From NCBI GenBank assembly GCA_964019695.1, contig OZ026525.1:73462260-73526259 (forward strand): a DNA stretch of 64,000 nt, in the 5' to 3' direction. The translations under genes and the position numbers were made by a program. A model generated the notes under the pieces. It did no database searches and was not told where the DNA came from. It worked only from the letters and a program-made list of their open reading frames with translations. The stretch comes from Loripinus fragilis (taxonomy: Eukaryota; Mollusca; Bivalvia; Lucinida; Lucinidae). Of this stretch, positions 11,780 to 22,424 are shown in pieces. How positions within the stretch are numbered: position 1 is the first letter of the stretch; each line of letters begins with the position of its first letter.

Positions 11780-11890
11780 CGAGGTTATAAAACTGGAGTC
11801 CATTCTCAGACTCATAATAAAGTGCAATGATTGGCTGCCTGCAGCCAATCATTTTGCTTTATTTTGAGTCTGAGACTGTACTCTACATGT
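11780..11890. repeat. Hairpin family H1, copy 1
   Basis: The core 11804-11875 pairs TCTCAGACTC through GCAATGATTGGCTGC with its complement across a very short loop. The upstream block GAGGTTATAAAACTGGAGTC also precedes the second copy at 59692-59781, so both are members of one dispersed family. Confidence 0.85.
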
Positions 11891-11974
11891 TTCTATTGAT
11901 CTATGTAAAAAATCTTTTAAAACATCTTCCCGCCCGTCACGACTTTTGTCATCTACTCTTAGCTAGCCTATATA

Positions 11975-12255
11975 GGTAGTCTATATAGACCCAGATCAGA
12001 CATCTCTTTTTGAGCAGTCTGGTCAGGGCTCAAATCATTTACTTTCATAAGATCTAGTCTGAAGCTTCAACGTAGGCAGCATATGTAATAAGGAAACATC
12101 TTTTTCAGGATAAAAATATAGGCATGTTTCGAATTATCTATTTAAACACAGTCTGTCATTGGCGAAATTAGTCGTCTGCTGCTGATATTTTCAAATAGTT
12201 TGGACCCAGATCAGGCCCAATAGATCATCTGGCCTAGTCTGGATGCAAAGCATTT
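11975..12255. repeat. GATCTGG-family relics
   Basis: Two pieces are visible: CCCAGATCAGACATCTC near 11990 with an inverted partner near 12020, and GGACCCAGATCAGGCCC near 12205 with CTGCTGATATTTTCAAATAG upstream. They match the core of the element at 2442-2675. Confidence 0.65.
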
Positions 12256-12442
12256 GACACTGGAAGTGTTCAAGAAAGATTTTTTGAAAAAGTTGATTTA
12301 AAGAAAAGCCAACAGATAACAAAAAAGTCGTTAAATATTACTAAGCATGCGAAGAGTTAATTTGTTCCTGTTTTAATTGGGAAGCTAGCCCACAAGACTA
12401 CCAATAGGCATTTAACACTTCTACAAGGTCGTGACCCTGCTT

Positions 12443-13240
12443 TAACTCTTTGCATGCTAGATAATTTTGTTCATGTTTTTGCTATCGTCTGCTAAATGCC
12501 ATACCTAATGCCATACTGGTGAAGTTGTGGGTCTATTTATACGAATAAATAAGGTTTTCAGATGCTGAATAACTTGACATGCAAGTTTTTAAATTTGCAC
12601 AATGGGTGTCTAAATGGTAGCTTCTGACCAATCTGACCAGACTATCAACAGGCATTTGACTGGTCTACTAGACCATGACAGGCGGACAGCAACCTTAGTG
12701 ATAAGCATGTTTTATCAGAAAGAGCTCTATGATTATGATTAATGTTGATACAAGTATCATCGAAATCGGGCATTTAAAGAATTCAATAGGGCCAATATTT
12801 AGCCGCCATTTTCAATATTTGATTAGTTTTCAGAATTCTTTGAACTGCTTAATTTTTAGTTATCACTATTATCACATCATCTGTGTTTCAGCAGCTATGC
12901 AGCTTTATACATAAGGAAAATGTTTCATTAAAGATTAATGCAAATAATCCATTGGATTGTTCTTTTTATTTTGATTACGCATATTTAATTAGGCTGAGTG
13001 ACGTCACTAAGCCTACAATATGGCCGCTTCCATTACAGTCCATTTGCAAATATTTAAACGCACACAACTTCCACATTTTTCAACCGATTTAGATGAAACT
13101 GGTATCAAAATTCATGTTTTATTAAGATCTTTCATACAAAATTTAGTGATCATCAGGGTAGCCTTCCCATTTATTAACTCTTAGCATGCTGGATAATTTT
13201 GTTCTTGCTTTTGCTTTTGCTTTCATCCGCTGGCTGCTTC
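12443..13240. repeat. Pair of ~55-bp direct repeats about 730 bp apart
   Basis: GCATGCTAGATAATTTTGTT (near 12453) recurs as GCATGCTGGATAATTTTGTT (near 13187). The following TTGCT and CGTCTGCT-like sequence is similar in both. The parent element is unknown. The DNA between is AT-rich without genes. Confidence 0.6.
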
Positions 13241-13424
13241 AGCCCTAAACTATTCTATGTCACTTATATCCAACTTTCATATTTCAAAAGACTGTCATGT
13301 TTTTATCGACTTTGGTGTCACACACAGATAATTGTTTAAAGATCGAAAACTTTTTAGAAGAGCTTAAACTTTTTTATGTTTCATGTTTGTCTTTGTTATG
13401 CTGTCTTGCCTTGCGATCATCTGC

Positions 13425-13540
13425 TGAGAAAGGGACTGACCTCTTGGCTCTCTTGTGTATTGTGTTTTCTTTTTGTCACTTTCACATTTGAGTTTCAAGG
13501 TCAGATTCTTGATCTTTGCTTTCCTTTTTACTTTTACGAA
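13425..13540 (+). mobile_element. Decayed Penelope-like 3' UTR fragment (lineage 1)
   Basis: GACCTCTTGGCTCTCTTGTG, TTTTGTCACTTTC and GATTCTTGATCTTTGCTTTC align with the last ~120 bp of the 47089-48335 copy, with many differences. Confidence 0.6.
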
Positions 13541-13934
13541 AAGGTGAAAACATGACGCTTTCAGTTCAAATATAACATAGCACCCTTCCGATGGCATTCA
13601 CTTTGACCTCTTTCCATGACTCCGTTCATGACAGTCCAAAAATAAACCCATATAAACTTAGCGCCTTGTTTTGGGCCATAGTCAAAACGCGGCGACTGAT
13701 CAGGTCTACACTGTTTGCATACAGAAAGTTCTATTAGAATTTGATAAAAATGAATAATACAACATTACAAACTTTAAAACAGACATAAACTGCTCCAATT
13801 GATAAGGGTAGGAAGTTCAATTCGACTTAAATGGGTTAAATTCATTTGAAATTCTTAAATGGTATCAAACAGTTATGCGCCTTTGTTTCATGTAAAAAAT
13901 AAGCACCTGGATAAAATGGGCATCGACGCGAGGA

Positions 13935-14095
13935 AACCTGTCTTTGGGTTTGTGAACAGCAAAGGCGCAGGCCAGCCTGCGCATCCGCGCAGTCTGATCA
14001 GCGCCGTTGTTTTCCTCTTATTGGAAAGTATAATATCTAAACATGCTACAACCATAACTTTCTATTTTCTAGCTAGTCTATGTAGCTGAGCAGAC
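13935..14095. repeat. Dispersed repeat D, copy 1
   Basis: The block from GGTTTGTGAACAGCAAAGGC through CCAGCCTGCGCATC and GCAGTCTGATCAG to CTTATTGGAAAG is shared with 53428-53580. It is GC-rich relative to its surroundings. Class unknown. Confidence 0.7.
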
Positions 14096-15149
14096 TGGTT
14101 TGGGTATCCTGATCGGAAACCCCGAAGACGTGGGCCCAAATAATCCCCTAAAATAGGAAACAGTCCAGTAAAGGAGGTAAGCTGTAAAATGTCATCAGAG
14201 ATCATTGCTGTTTATGCTTTTAAACTATTACAGGTTGTATTTATCATGCTCATAAATGTTAAAATGCCAACACTGAATTGCTGCCATTTTATAATTCCAG
14301 TCCGTGATAAATTAAATGGTTAGTTGAGTTTGGTTAGAGATCCGTTAGAGATCTACATTGTAGTTTAATGCCCGAACCCGTACGAAGTTCTAAAATACTC
14401 TTGCGCCTTTTCTTTTCAACTATGCTAAATGTGTCATTTGGACATAGTCCATGATTTCGGTGCATTAAGCTAGATTGGTGCACTGATATATATTGATCAA
14501 AGATACAATGCATCAGATTAACTTCTTTCATTACGTAAATGAACAATAAGTGAATTCAAAGGGACTATTTGAACGTGAATACATAAGTTTGACACAACCG
14601 TGCGAACGTGATATAATAGCTCGATTGGAATGTGCCTCATATTATCACAATTGTACTTTACATAATTTAGATATATGCTTTTCAAATATTATATGCGTTA
14701 TATACATGTAGTTTCTTTTTTCTTACTTTGCATGTTTTATCTGTTTTACGATGCATCGCGCAAAAACTGAAATATACTAATGGCATAAATTTAAGCATAT
14801 TTGATTGGGTCAGCTATTTTAAAAAGGTCCAAGAGTTATAAGCATTTTCACAAACTTACCACGACAGGCCAGGCCAATGCTCAGTAAAGCCTCGTCTATC
14901 AAAAAAGGCTGTTATATATACCTGTGGTCAGACAATGTTGACATACATAGAAAATTCTAGCCATCTACTGAGGCTATACAGTCCAGTTTGTGTCTGTTCT
15001 TGTCTGAAACCCCATAGACAGATTCATGTCCTAGCTCAATTATTGTCAATTAAGGAGTACAATGAGATAAGGATTGTCTGTTTGTTTTCTTGTTTAACGT
15101 TAATAGTAAACAGCAAATTAGCTAAAGACATGTCCTACTGGTCTGTTAT
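14096..15149. other. Non-coding stretch with a hairpin half-site
   Basis: At 14243-14267 the sequence ATCATGCTCATAAATGTTAA plus AATGC equals one arm of the hairpin at 33050-33111, without its partner. Nothing else is recognised. Confidence 0.5.
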
Positions 15150-15234
15150 CCTGATCAAACTCCCTCATGGTGCCATGGGTTGGTCTGCAGTATGTGAATG
15201 AGGTATTTCCTGATCATACTCACTTACTATTTCA
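15150..15234 (+). mobile_element. Penelope-like 3' end fragment (lineage 2)
   Basis: GGTGCCATGGGTTGGTCTGC and TATTTCCTGATCATACTCAC followed by TTACTAT match the termini at 32768, 37362 and 39165. Confidence 0.7.
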
Positions 15235-15365
15235 CCTGAACAGGCTAAGAATAAGCGGTTCAACAGTAACCAGTACTAAAACCTTTCACCAGTTACTCTC
15301 AGTTAGTTGAAAGGTGTTTGGTCTGAGAAACGAACCTGATAACTCCCAAATGCAGGTAAAACACT

Positions 15366-15442
15366 CTAGTTATAGCATATCTCTCTAAGCCGCCCAGCAT
15401 AATTATTATGCTGGGCGGCTTACAGAGATATGCTATAACTAG
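15366..15442. repeat. 77-nt near-perfect palindrome
   Basis: The left arm runs from CTAGTTATAGCATATCTCT through AAGCCGCCCAGCATAAT. The right arm is its complement around a single central T, with only one or two mismatches in about 38 bp. Confidence 0.9.
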
Positions 15443-15477
15443 AATATGGTTTATTGGAGGACTTTTATGCATAATAG

Positions 15478-15532
15478 CATAAATGATCCACATAGGAAGC
15501 ACCGCCTTGAAACAGACAGTAAATATATTTTT
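15478..15532 (-). mobile_element. Short Penelope-like 3' UTR remnant (lineage 1)
   Basis: AATGATCCACATAGGAAGCA and CCGCCTTGAAACAGACAGTA resemble the reverse complement of the 3' UTR block seen at 4535-4575. Confidence 0.5.
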
Positions 15533-15534
15533 AA

Positions 15535-16287
15535 AAGCTCAAAATGCATAAACATCGAAAAAAATAGTTTTATAAAAATAGTGTTCGTTTCTTTAAGTAT
15601 AAATAGAGACATGGTCTTGAAGTGGAAACTGGGTCAGCTCGTTCGGACGGATCTCCTCCCCCTCAAATGTATTAGTTTTTTTTCAACCCCACTGTCGTTC
15701 GATAGTACAGTGTACTCTATCTAGAAATATAATCCACAAAATTGAAAAACACCTTTGCAAGAAAAAAGTAATAAGTTTGTTCTTTTCTCGCAAACACACA
15801 TCATTCGACAAGCTAACTACTTCCGCTTTCTGTTACTTTCATTTTCGTGTTTCTGATTGGCCGAAACGCAATGTGGCATTTTCCGGCTTTCAGCTACATG
15901 TAATTGCACCGCAAAAATGATGCAATGTGATCTTGGCCAATCAGATAACCCGTAACAAAACACGAAAACGAAAGTAACAGAAAGCGGAAGTAGTTAGCCT
16001 GTCGAATGATGTCTGTTTGCGAGAAAAGTACAAACTGTCTACTTTCTTCCTGCAAAGACGAGTTTTTCAAACTTGTGGACTATATCCCTAGATAGATTAA
16101 TCACTGTACTATCGAACGACGGTGGGGTTGATGAAAAACTAATACGTTTGAGGGGTAGGAGATCCGTCAAAACGAGTTGACCCAGTTTCCATTTCAAGAC
16201 CATACAATGTGTCTATTTATACTAATAGAAACGAACACTATCTTTATAGAATTGAGTTTTTACTACGTTTTCATGCATTTTAAGCTT
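15535..16287. mobile_element. ~750-bp foldback element
   Basis: Two arms of roughly 340 bp face each other. AGTGTTCGTTTCT near 15580 pairs with AGAAACGAACACT near 16230. TAACTACTTCCGCTTTCTGT near 15816 pairs with the complementary run near 15980. The centre (about 15880-15940) is short. Arm similarity looks high but not perfect. Such long arms with little loop fit a Foldback-type or snapback MITE. Confidence 0.85.
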
Positions 16288-16448
16288 CGTTGATATGCCG
16301 ATGGTGCTTTCAACTTATCAATTGAGGTTTGGGACTCAAGTTTTATTATTTAACAAACAATTAAAAGATCTTCATAATTGTGATAGTGTACTGAATAAAA
16401 AATGAATTTTAAGCAAAATTCACGTTCGAAGAGCTTACAAAAAAAAGC
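16288..16448. other. Short AT-rich spacer
   Basis: No feature was recognised between the foldback and the next TIR element. Confidence 0.4.
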
Positions 16449-16754
16449 TAAAGCCTCGTTTATATGCACAATATACACCCTGGTGCAAATATACACCCGG
16501 GGTGTAAATTTGCACCTGGAGTGTATTTTGGTCATGTAATCGGTGTTTTATGAAAATGCACCCGGGTACAAACTTGCATCCGGGTGCGAATTTGCTCCAC
16601 CTTTTTAGCTGGTGCAATTTCAGTGGAGCAAATTAGCTCCAGGATGCACATTTGCCCTGGGGTGCAAATTGTGCACATGAACGCAACTTGTTATCACATA
16701 TGTACAATTTGATCATAGATTTTGATAAATTACCCATATTTTCTAAAAAATAAA

Positions 16755-17078
16755 CTATATAAATCGTCCCATTATCAAACTTAAGGTCTCTGTAGTCTCT
16801 ACTCCATTGGCTATGCCGGGTTGCCAAGCAGAACAACTGGAATTTCTGGATATGGGCTTCGATTTGTACGGATCTATTCTCAAACAATATCTCTTCCTAA
16901 CCTCAGCAATAGAAATCAGAGTTTGCCAGAACGCTGGCGCCATGCACGAGTCCAGGCCATCCGATGTACACTTCGGTGAAAAGGTTCCCCCTGTATAATA
17001 ACGGAATGACCACCCTTTACGATTCATGTAATCAACGTGATGTTCAGGCAGAGCAATAACCAAACCTCTTGTAGCCAT
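16755..17078 (-). CDS. 107-aa open frame inside the TTGCACC element, unrecognised
   Basis: A reverse-strand frame starting MATRGLVIALPEHHVDYMNR with three cysteines in the first 90 residues (about 38, 46 and 84). It matches no family I recognise. A stop lies just upstream of the ATG, so this is the earliest start. A plausible splice donor (CTGAG followed by gttagg, about residue 59) lies in the frame, after which composition looks less protein-like. It may be a host exon captured by the TIR element, or chance. No promoter or polyadenylation signal is evident. Confidence that it is expressed is low. Confidence 0.25.
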   Translation of the reverse strand: MATRGLVIALPEHHVDYMNRKGWSFRYYTGGTFSPKCTSDGLDSCMAPAFWQTLISIAEVRKRYCLRIDPYKSKPISRNSSCSAWQPGIANGVETTETLSLIMGRFI

Positions 17079-17085
17079 TGATAAC

Positions 17086-17126
17086 CTCGGTTAAGTCATT
17101 TCCCATCGGAAACTTAACCGAGATTT
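17086..17126. repeat. Short inverted repeat CTCGGTTAAG / CTTAACCGAG
   Basis: ACCTCGGTTAAG and CTTAACCGAGAT are separated by about 17 nt, just upstream of the reverse frame's ATG. Confidence 0.75.
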
Positions 17127-17671
17127 AGAATAGTTCGTTAACAATTGAAGACCAAACCCGTTTCACACATTCACAAGACGTTTATTTTGCTATTACGAAG
17201 AGGTTCTGAATTGTCCAGCTCTGCGCAGTCCTAGTCAAACTGTCACCAGTAGTTCAATTGAAACAACTTAACGCACGCGCGCGTTCCGTTACAGCTGTTC
17301 GCGCAGTTTGTCGCAGAGCCCTTGACATTCGGAAGCCAGTACATGTATAAGTCTCAAGCACTACGTTCGTCCACCAGATAGTCATATATTTACTACTGCT
17401 GCAACAGCTTCTATAAGTGCCACTTATCCTCTTTAAATATTGTATAAACAGATAAAGCAAATAAAACAAAATGAAAATTGCATTTTTCTCACACGACGGT
17501 AATCGAAACATTCTAAACATATCGAATTTCTCCTTAAATCCTATAACATATTAACACAATTTATTGACATATGAATGTTACATAAAGGGGTTCAAATTTA
17601 CTCCCGGTGCAATTTGCACCTATGTGCATATTTGCACCCTGGTGCAAATTGTGTATATATACGAGGCTTCA

Positions 17672-18510
17672 GTCAAGGCGAAAAGTTGAACAGCCTTTAC
17701 TTCAAAATTTAGGGACAAAACCTCCAAATATTGCCTAAATATCATTTAATAAGCAGTGGTCAGTTTACGCAAGCAGAGGACTTTGAGGACCAAGAGCTCC
17801 AACTCATGAGTACGTCGAAAACTCTGATCAGGCTGCGGAGTGCTAGGCATCTGCTGGGCTGTGTGTAGCAGTAGTCGATCCGCTCATATGCATTCAAAAA
17901 TGAACACAACCGAGTGCTCTCTCGGTGGTTTGGGGAACAGGAGAAAATGACATTTAATTCATTTTGGAAATCAAGCCAACAATGGAACAGCTATCCACCG
18001 TAAGGGCTTCGTAACTGGTCTTGTTACGACACCAGCATATCCATATAGGAATAACCCGTTCCTTTGATCCCACTAAAAGGCTAAACGTTGATCCCTCTTC
18101 TATGGGCGAACTCATATATCGTTTATCATTTCGTATTTTCCCAATACAGTGTGTTTAGATATGTACATATACCCTTGTTTGACGTAGAAAAATACCCTTT
18201 GTTCCAATGGTATTTCGTTCCCTGACTATTTGACCATGATTAGTGAAAACTAACATAAGATGACCTACAGGTTTAATTACCAAATACAGCACACACTCAC
18301 TGAACATACACAAAGCAATTTACATGTACATACACGTGCGTGTTTATCTGCTACATGCCTACATGCATGGATCCAGGAAATTTCGCCCTGGGGGTGGGGT
18401 CCAGATCCAATATTTTCTGGGGGTTCCAACTCTTTCCGGGGGAGAGGGTCCAATTGCTATTTTCTATAGACACTTGTGGATTTCACGGGGTGGGAGGTCC
18501 AAAGTAAGTT
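17672..18510. other. Non-coding stretch with a G-rich patch
   Basis: At 18375-18505 there are loosely repeated GGGG(T)CCA-type phrases. Otherwise nothing is recognised. Confidence 0.4.
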
Positions 18511-18935
18511 AGGGTGCAAAGATCAGGAATCGATACAATCAAGTACCACACCTGACCCAGGATACCAATGGAAAAGTGACAAACTCACAGTTAGACACCA
18601 CAAACGAAAGCCAAGAGGTCAGCGCTTTCCCAGCAGGTGACCACAAAAAAGTACCGCCTTGGAACGGTCAGTAAAATATTTTACTTGAGGGCTTAAACCG
18701 CTTTAACGGCGCCAACCTCACCCTTAATTCAGATGTGGATCAAAACACATAGATATTTGGTTTGCATGAAAGACCCCTAACTTATCAAATCATCATCTCC
18801 TAAAACATATAAATCAAGATATAACAAGGATATAAAGCATAGATAAGGACTTAATAGTAAATAAACCTGAATACCAGAGCAAAAGAAATCCAATAGGTAA
18901 ACCCCTGTGGGCCCGACAAACAGCCAAAGCCAAAC
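18511..18935 (-). mobile_element. Penelope-like 3' end copy (lineage 1, reverse)
   Basis: Very similar to 4327-4800: GGTGCAAAGATCAGGAATCG at the 3' end, then TACCGCCTTGGAACGGTCAG and the ATTTGGTTTGCATGAAAGAC block. It lacks the segment containing the last codons, so it is a shorter 5' truncation. Confidence 0.85.
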
Positions 18936-18966
18936 CCCCACCCTCTGGATCTGCGCATGACCTATA

Positions 18967-20279
18967 CGAGGGATGTTCAAATACGAATGCAAGTGGCTTC
19001 ATAACTTTTGGCACATATATACAACGACAAAATGGTATACGTTTCTATAAAGGACTATAACCTTTAAACTGGCACAAGACATAAAGAAAAATACAGTTTA
19101 CTTAACGAGTCATACATGTAGCCCTTTGAATGAGGACTAACAAACTCAATACTTCGAACATATGACATTGATAGACGAGCGTATAATTCTTTAATAAACA
19201 TGTGAAATTTCTTAATTTTTTAAAGGTAGTATCCACATGTTCTAATGAAATGATTATGTGAAAGGTGCGAACATCCGGCATGTTTTTGTTAAATTACATC
19301 GGATCGTTTTCACTAAGATCTCTTTATATTTGCAAATAAATGGAAACCAAAACACCACCTTTCAGTTTTCAGTAGAAATTTTCTCTAACAAAATGCACGA
19401 ACGACATTAAAACTAGCTATTATAACTCAAAGACAATAGGCTGATCGCTCATACTGAGTTAATGCTACAAATTATTGATGGGTAGTGGAATATTCATGAA
19501 CGCTGAAAAGCATTTTTATTAAGTCAAAAATGCCTTAAGTGAAGGGGTTATAGAATTCATACTTATTTTCTTGTTCATAGCATTGCGGCCTTATTCTAAA
19601 TTTGAACGTAAACTCAAAGTTTGACCACTAATAGGCATTATTTACAGTAAAATTACTCACCTGGTCTTGAGGGCTAGACAGATTGAACATATTTTAATTA
19701 ATGTAAACACATCATTAAGGGGCAGACGTTTTTTTGAAAAATGATATAAAATGTGATAACTTTGTAAATAGAGGACAACGCGTATTGAAAACTCCCTTAT
19801 GACATATTAAGCATATCTTCAGCAAAACGCAAAAAAGATACAGCGATATTCATTATTACATTACCAGTAGATTACTCAAAATGACGTTATTTATAAAATT
19901 AATGACGTCACAAACGTGCCTGTTTACTCGAGATTGAAACAGGATTATATAAACATTTTCTTGCAAGCACTTTTGTGAATGCTACTCAAACTTGCCTCTA
20001 AAATTTGGTGCCATTTTGTCTCAAACTTACAAAGATATGACGATATATCCGCACATGTACAAAAACGTGTATTGCAATATGCTACAGAAAAAAATCAGTA
20101 AATAGGAATTGCCTTTATATAAGCGTCTGTAACTTGAGAAATATTGCGTATGCGTCTTTATGTTTGGTGCCATTTTACAGGTGACAAGTAGTTCTTTCCA
20201 GAATATTTTATGACATTTTGTCTAAGCACATATATGAAGAAAGTTATGAAGCTACTTACATTCATATTGAACATCCTCG
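18967..20279. mobile_element. 1313-bp mariner-like TIR element, no transposase left
   Basis: Inverted termini start CGAGGGATGTTCAAATACGA (left) and CGAGGATGTTCAATATGAAT (right, complemented). Both continue through AAGTRGCTTCATAACTTT. TA lies at both borders (18965-18966 and 20280-20281). The CGAGGGNTGTTC-type terminus, TA target and ~1.3-kb length all match mariner-family elements. Neither strand shows a transposase-like frame, so it is either very decayed or an internally replaced non-autonomous copy. Confidence 0.75.
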
Positions 20280-20439
20280 TATACATGTATCTCTGTATAA
20301 AGCTTTAAAAGTAACAAAACTGTAGCAGGCAGTATGTTTTTTAAAGGTAAAGGCGTTCAAAGTCATTTAATAGTATTATGTCGCCAAAATCATTTTTAAT
20401 TGTATTTTATCTTGGAAGTACCTCCCGTAACCACTAAGA

Positions 20440-20597
20440 CTGCGCTAAGGTGACTCTATCGTGACCGTAACGTACGATGATCTTAAGTCGTCTCCATAAA
20501 TTTAGGTGTGTACGAGTAAGCGTCATAACCGCTAAGGTGAACTTCATTTGAACTTAAGGTGATCTTAATGCTTAAGATGTGTACGAGTTAGTGGCCC
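20440..20597. repeat. Loose duplication around CTAAGGTGA / GTGTACGAGT
   Basis: CTAAGGTGACTC and CTAAGGTGAACT, and GTGTACGAGTAAG and GTGTACGAGTTAG, each occur twice at about 70-75-bp spacing, suggesting a diverged two-unit duplication. Confidence 0.5.
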
Positions 20598-21320
20598 TAG
20601 GAGTGCAACTGGTCTTTAATTAGATTGTTGAGATTTGTCTCCTTTCTTAACAATGGGAATTACGTTGGCAAGTTTCCATATATCAGGTAATATTCCCTCA
20701 TCAAAGGATCTATTCATTAAAATTCAGAGGGGTTTTGAAACAGTTTTTGACACTACCTTGAGCATTTTATGGCTTATGACATCTGTAAGAGTTAAGTACT
20801 TCGGTAAAATTTTAAATTTCGAGGTCACAGCAGTTTATTTCAGAAAGAGAGTTATCAGTAATCTTAGTAAATGGAGGTAACTGGGTTTCTGAATCATTGA
20901 TTGTTTAAATAGCAGCAAAATAGTCGTTCCAACAGTTAGCTTTGTCTGGATTGTTGAAATGCCAAGTACTGCCACTATTAGGCAGTGATGAGCATAAAGG
21001 AGGGATAGAAGATGTAGATTTGTTATTTTTGACAAAATCGCGAGTTCCTTTCCAAAATTTACGATTGCCATTATTTTGAAAGTTTGAAACAATAATATTT
21101 AAATTATTATAAAATAATAACTTCGCATGCTTTGGATACTCAAATGGTAAGTATACATAAGTAGCACAGTGATCACTTATATCAGGTGGAACTCTAATAA
21201 TGCCTTGGATCAAGGGTGACATATCTTCGTGAAGTATAATAGGATCTAACAAAGCAAACTAGCGTGTTGGTTCAGATATGATATTGTGAAGGGAGTTAAG
21301 AAGCAAAACACCTTTCAAAT
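20598..21320 (-). pseudogene. LINE (non-LTR retrotransposon) fragment: endonuclease end to start of RT
   Basis: On the reverse strand the relic begins with an endonuclease-type EPTR motif and LLDPIIL (near 21240-21300). It continues with VPPDISDHCATYVYL (near 21150-21200), the conserved SDH segment of LINE apurinic-like endonucleases. It runs through an open linker of 115 codons (20905-21252). Further on it reads PDIWKLANVIPIVKKGD and then RPVAL near 20600, matching the first motifs of a CR1/L2-type reverse transcriptase. Stops interrupt the frame and the catalytic RT core is absent. The DNA ends abruptly at the first RT block. Confidence 0.75.
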
Positions 21321-22285
21321 TATGTATATTTGTCACGTCCCTTTTTCCATTTACCTGGCACTTTGCATAATATAAATCTGTTCATGAGAAGCATGGGGCT
21401 TTGCTCGATTAGGTGCTCTATTCGGGTAGGCGAGTTTCACCTTTGAAAATTTCCTTATTTGACCTCAGTTTGATTTGAGATTAGGGGGCCCTTATGTGTA
21501 TATGGCTGGTAATTAAGTTGTTATATTTTACTATTGATATTTGGGAGGCTGTGCCTGCAACTAATATTATAGTGTGTAATAAAGTCCATCCTTATAGTAG
21601 CACGGGGTTCCTGTATTAGCACATGAGGTCCGTCAACATATGTGGGAAGAGGGAACGCTGTCGTTATAAATTGCGATGCGCAGGTTTGACAGATTGCAAT
21701 CAATATTATAATCACAGGGTTTGGTAGCTGAGCCGGTTGCTCGTTTCTTAAAAAGCCATTCTCTTTACTTTTAAAATATTCATTCGACCAAGCATGATAT
21801 AAATGGAATTATGTAATTTATGTGCCTAATTAGCTGCTTTATTCAGTGACTTGTTGGTGCTTTGGGGTAGCATTGATAAAAGAAGTTATTTTCGCAAAGT
21901 TATTCGTATGTCGTCTGCTTAGGGCATCTGCTGCATACTTTGATGTGATGTATGTAATTGGCGTCTGCTGCCAAGCATTAGTGTTGATTGATGCGCTGTA
22001 CTTGTTGATGTGGGCCATCATGAGAGCCTACTAGTTATTGTTCGGCTGTATAACCTAAGTGTGATATAAAACTTTCAAACGTGGATGTTCTCTGTTTGTG
22101 CGTCGGTTGATTACCCTCTTGTCTGGTAGGCATTGCTGTGAGTGTATAGCAGTAGCATTGCAGACATTGTCGGTACTGTGTTGATGTATTGAGAGATAAC
22201 ATTTGCTCAATCATATAGGTATTGAATAGCATTCGCACATTATAATTAGTGCACACACATAAGACGTATATTTCCAGTGAGGTTT
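21321..22285. other. Non-coding stretch
   Basis: No TIR, tandem repeat or domain was recognised. Several short frames on both strands overlap one another. Confidence 0.4.
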
Positions 22286-22424
22286 TAGTGGGGCCGATAT
22301 GTAACAATTTTGAGAAGAATCGTGCATTTTATGATAAAAGCATGAAACTTGGTACATGGCTAGTTGATAACAAAGCAAAATAAATAAGGGTCAGTGCCAC
22401 GCCGAAAATGCCCTCTAATGGCCG

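Larger units (their letters stand above)
16449..17671. mobile_element. 1.2-kb TIR element with TTGCACC arrays
   Basis: The ends read AAAGCCTCGTTTATATGCAC (left) and the complement of GAAGCCTCGTATATATACAC (right). Within 230 bp of the left end and 80 bp of the right end the motif TTGCACC, often as a TTGCACC/GGGTGCAA pair, repeats many times. It looks like a DNA transposon with subterminal transposase-binding arrays. The target duplication is not clear. It encloses a 107-codon reverse frame. Confidence 0.75.
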
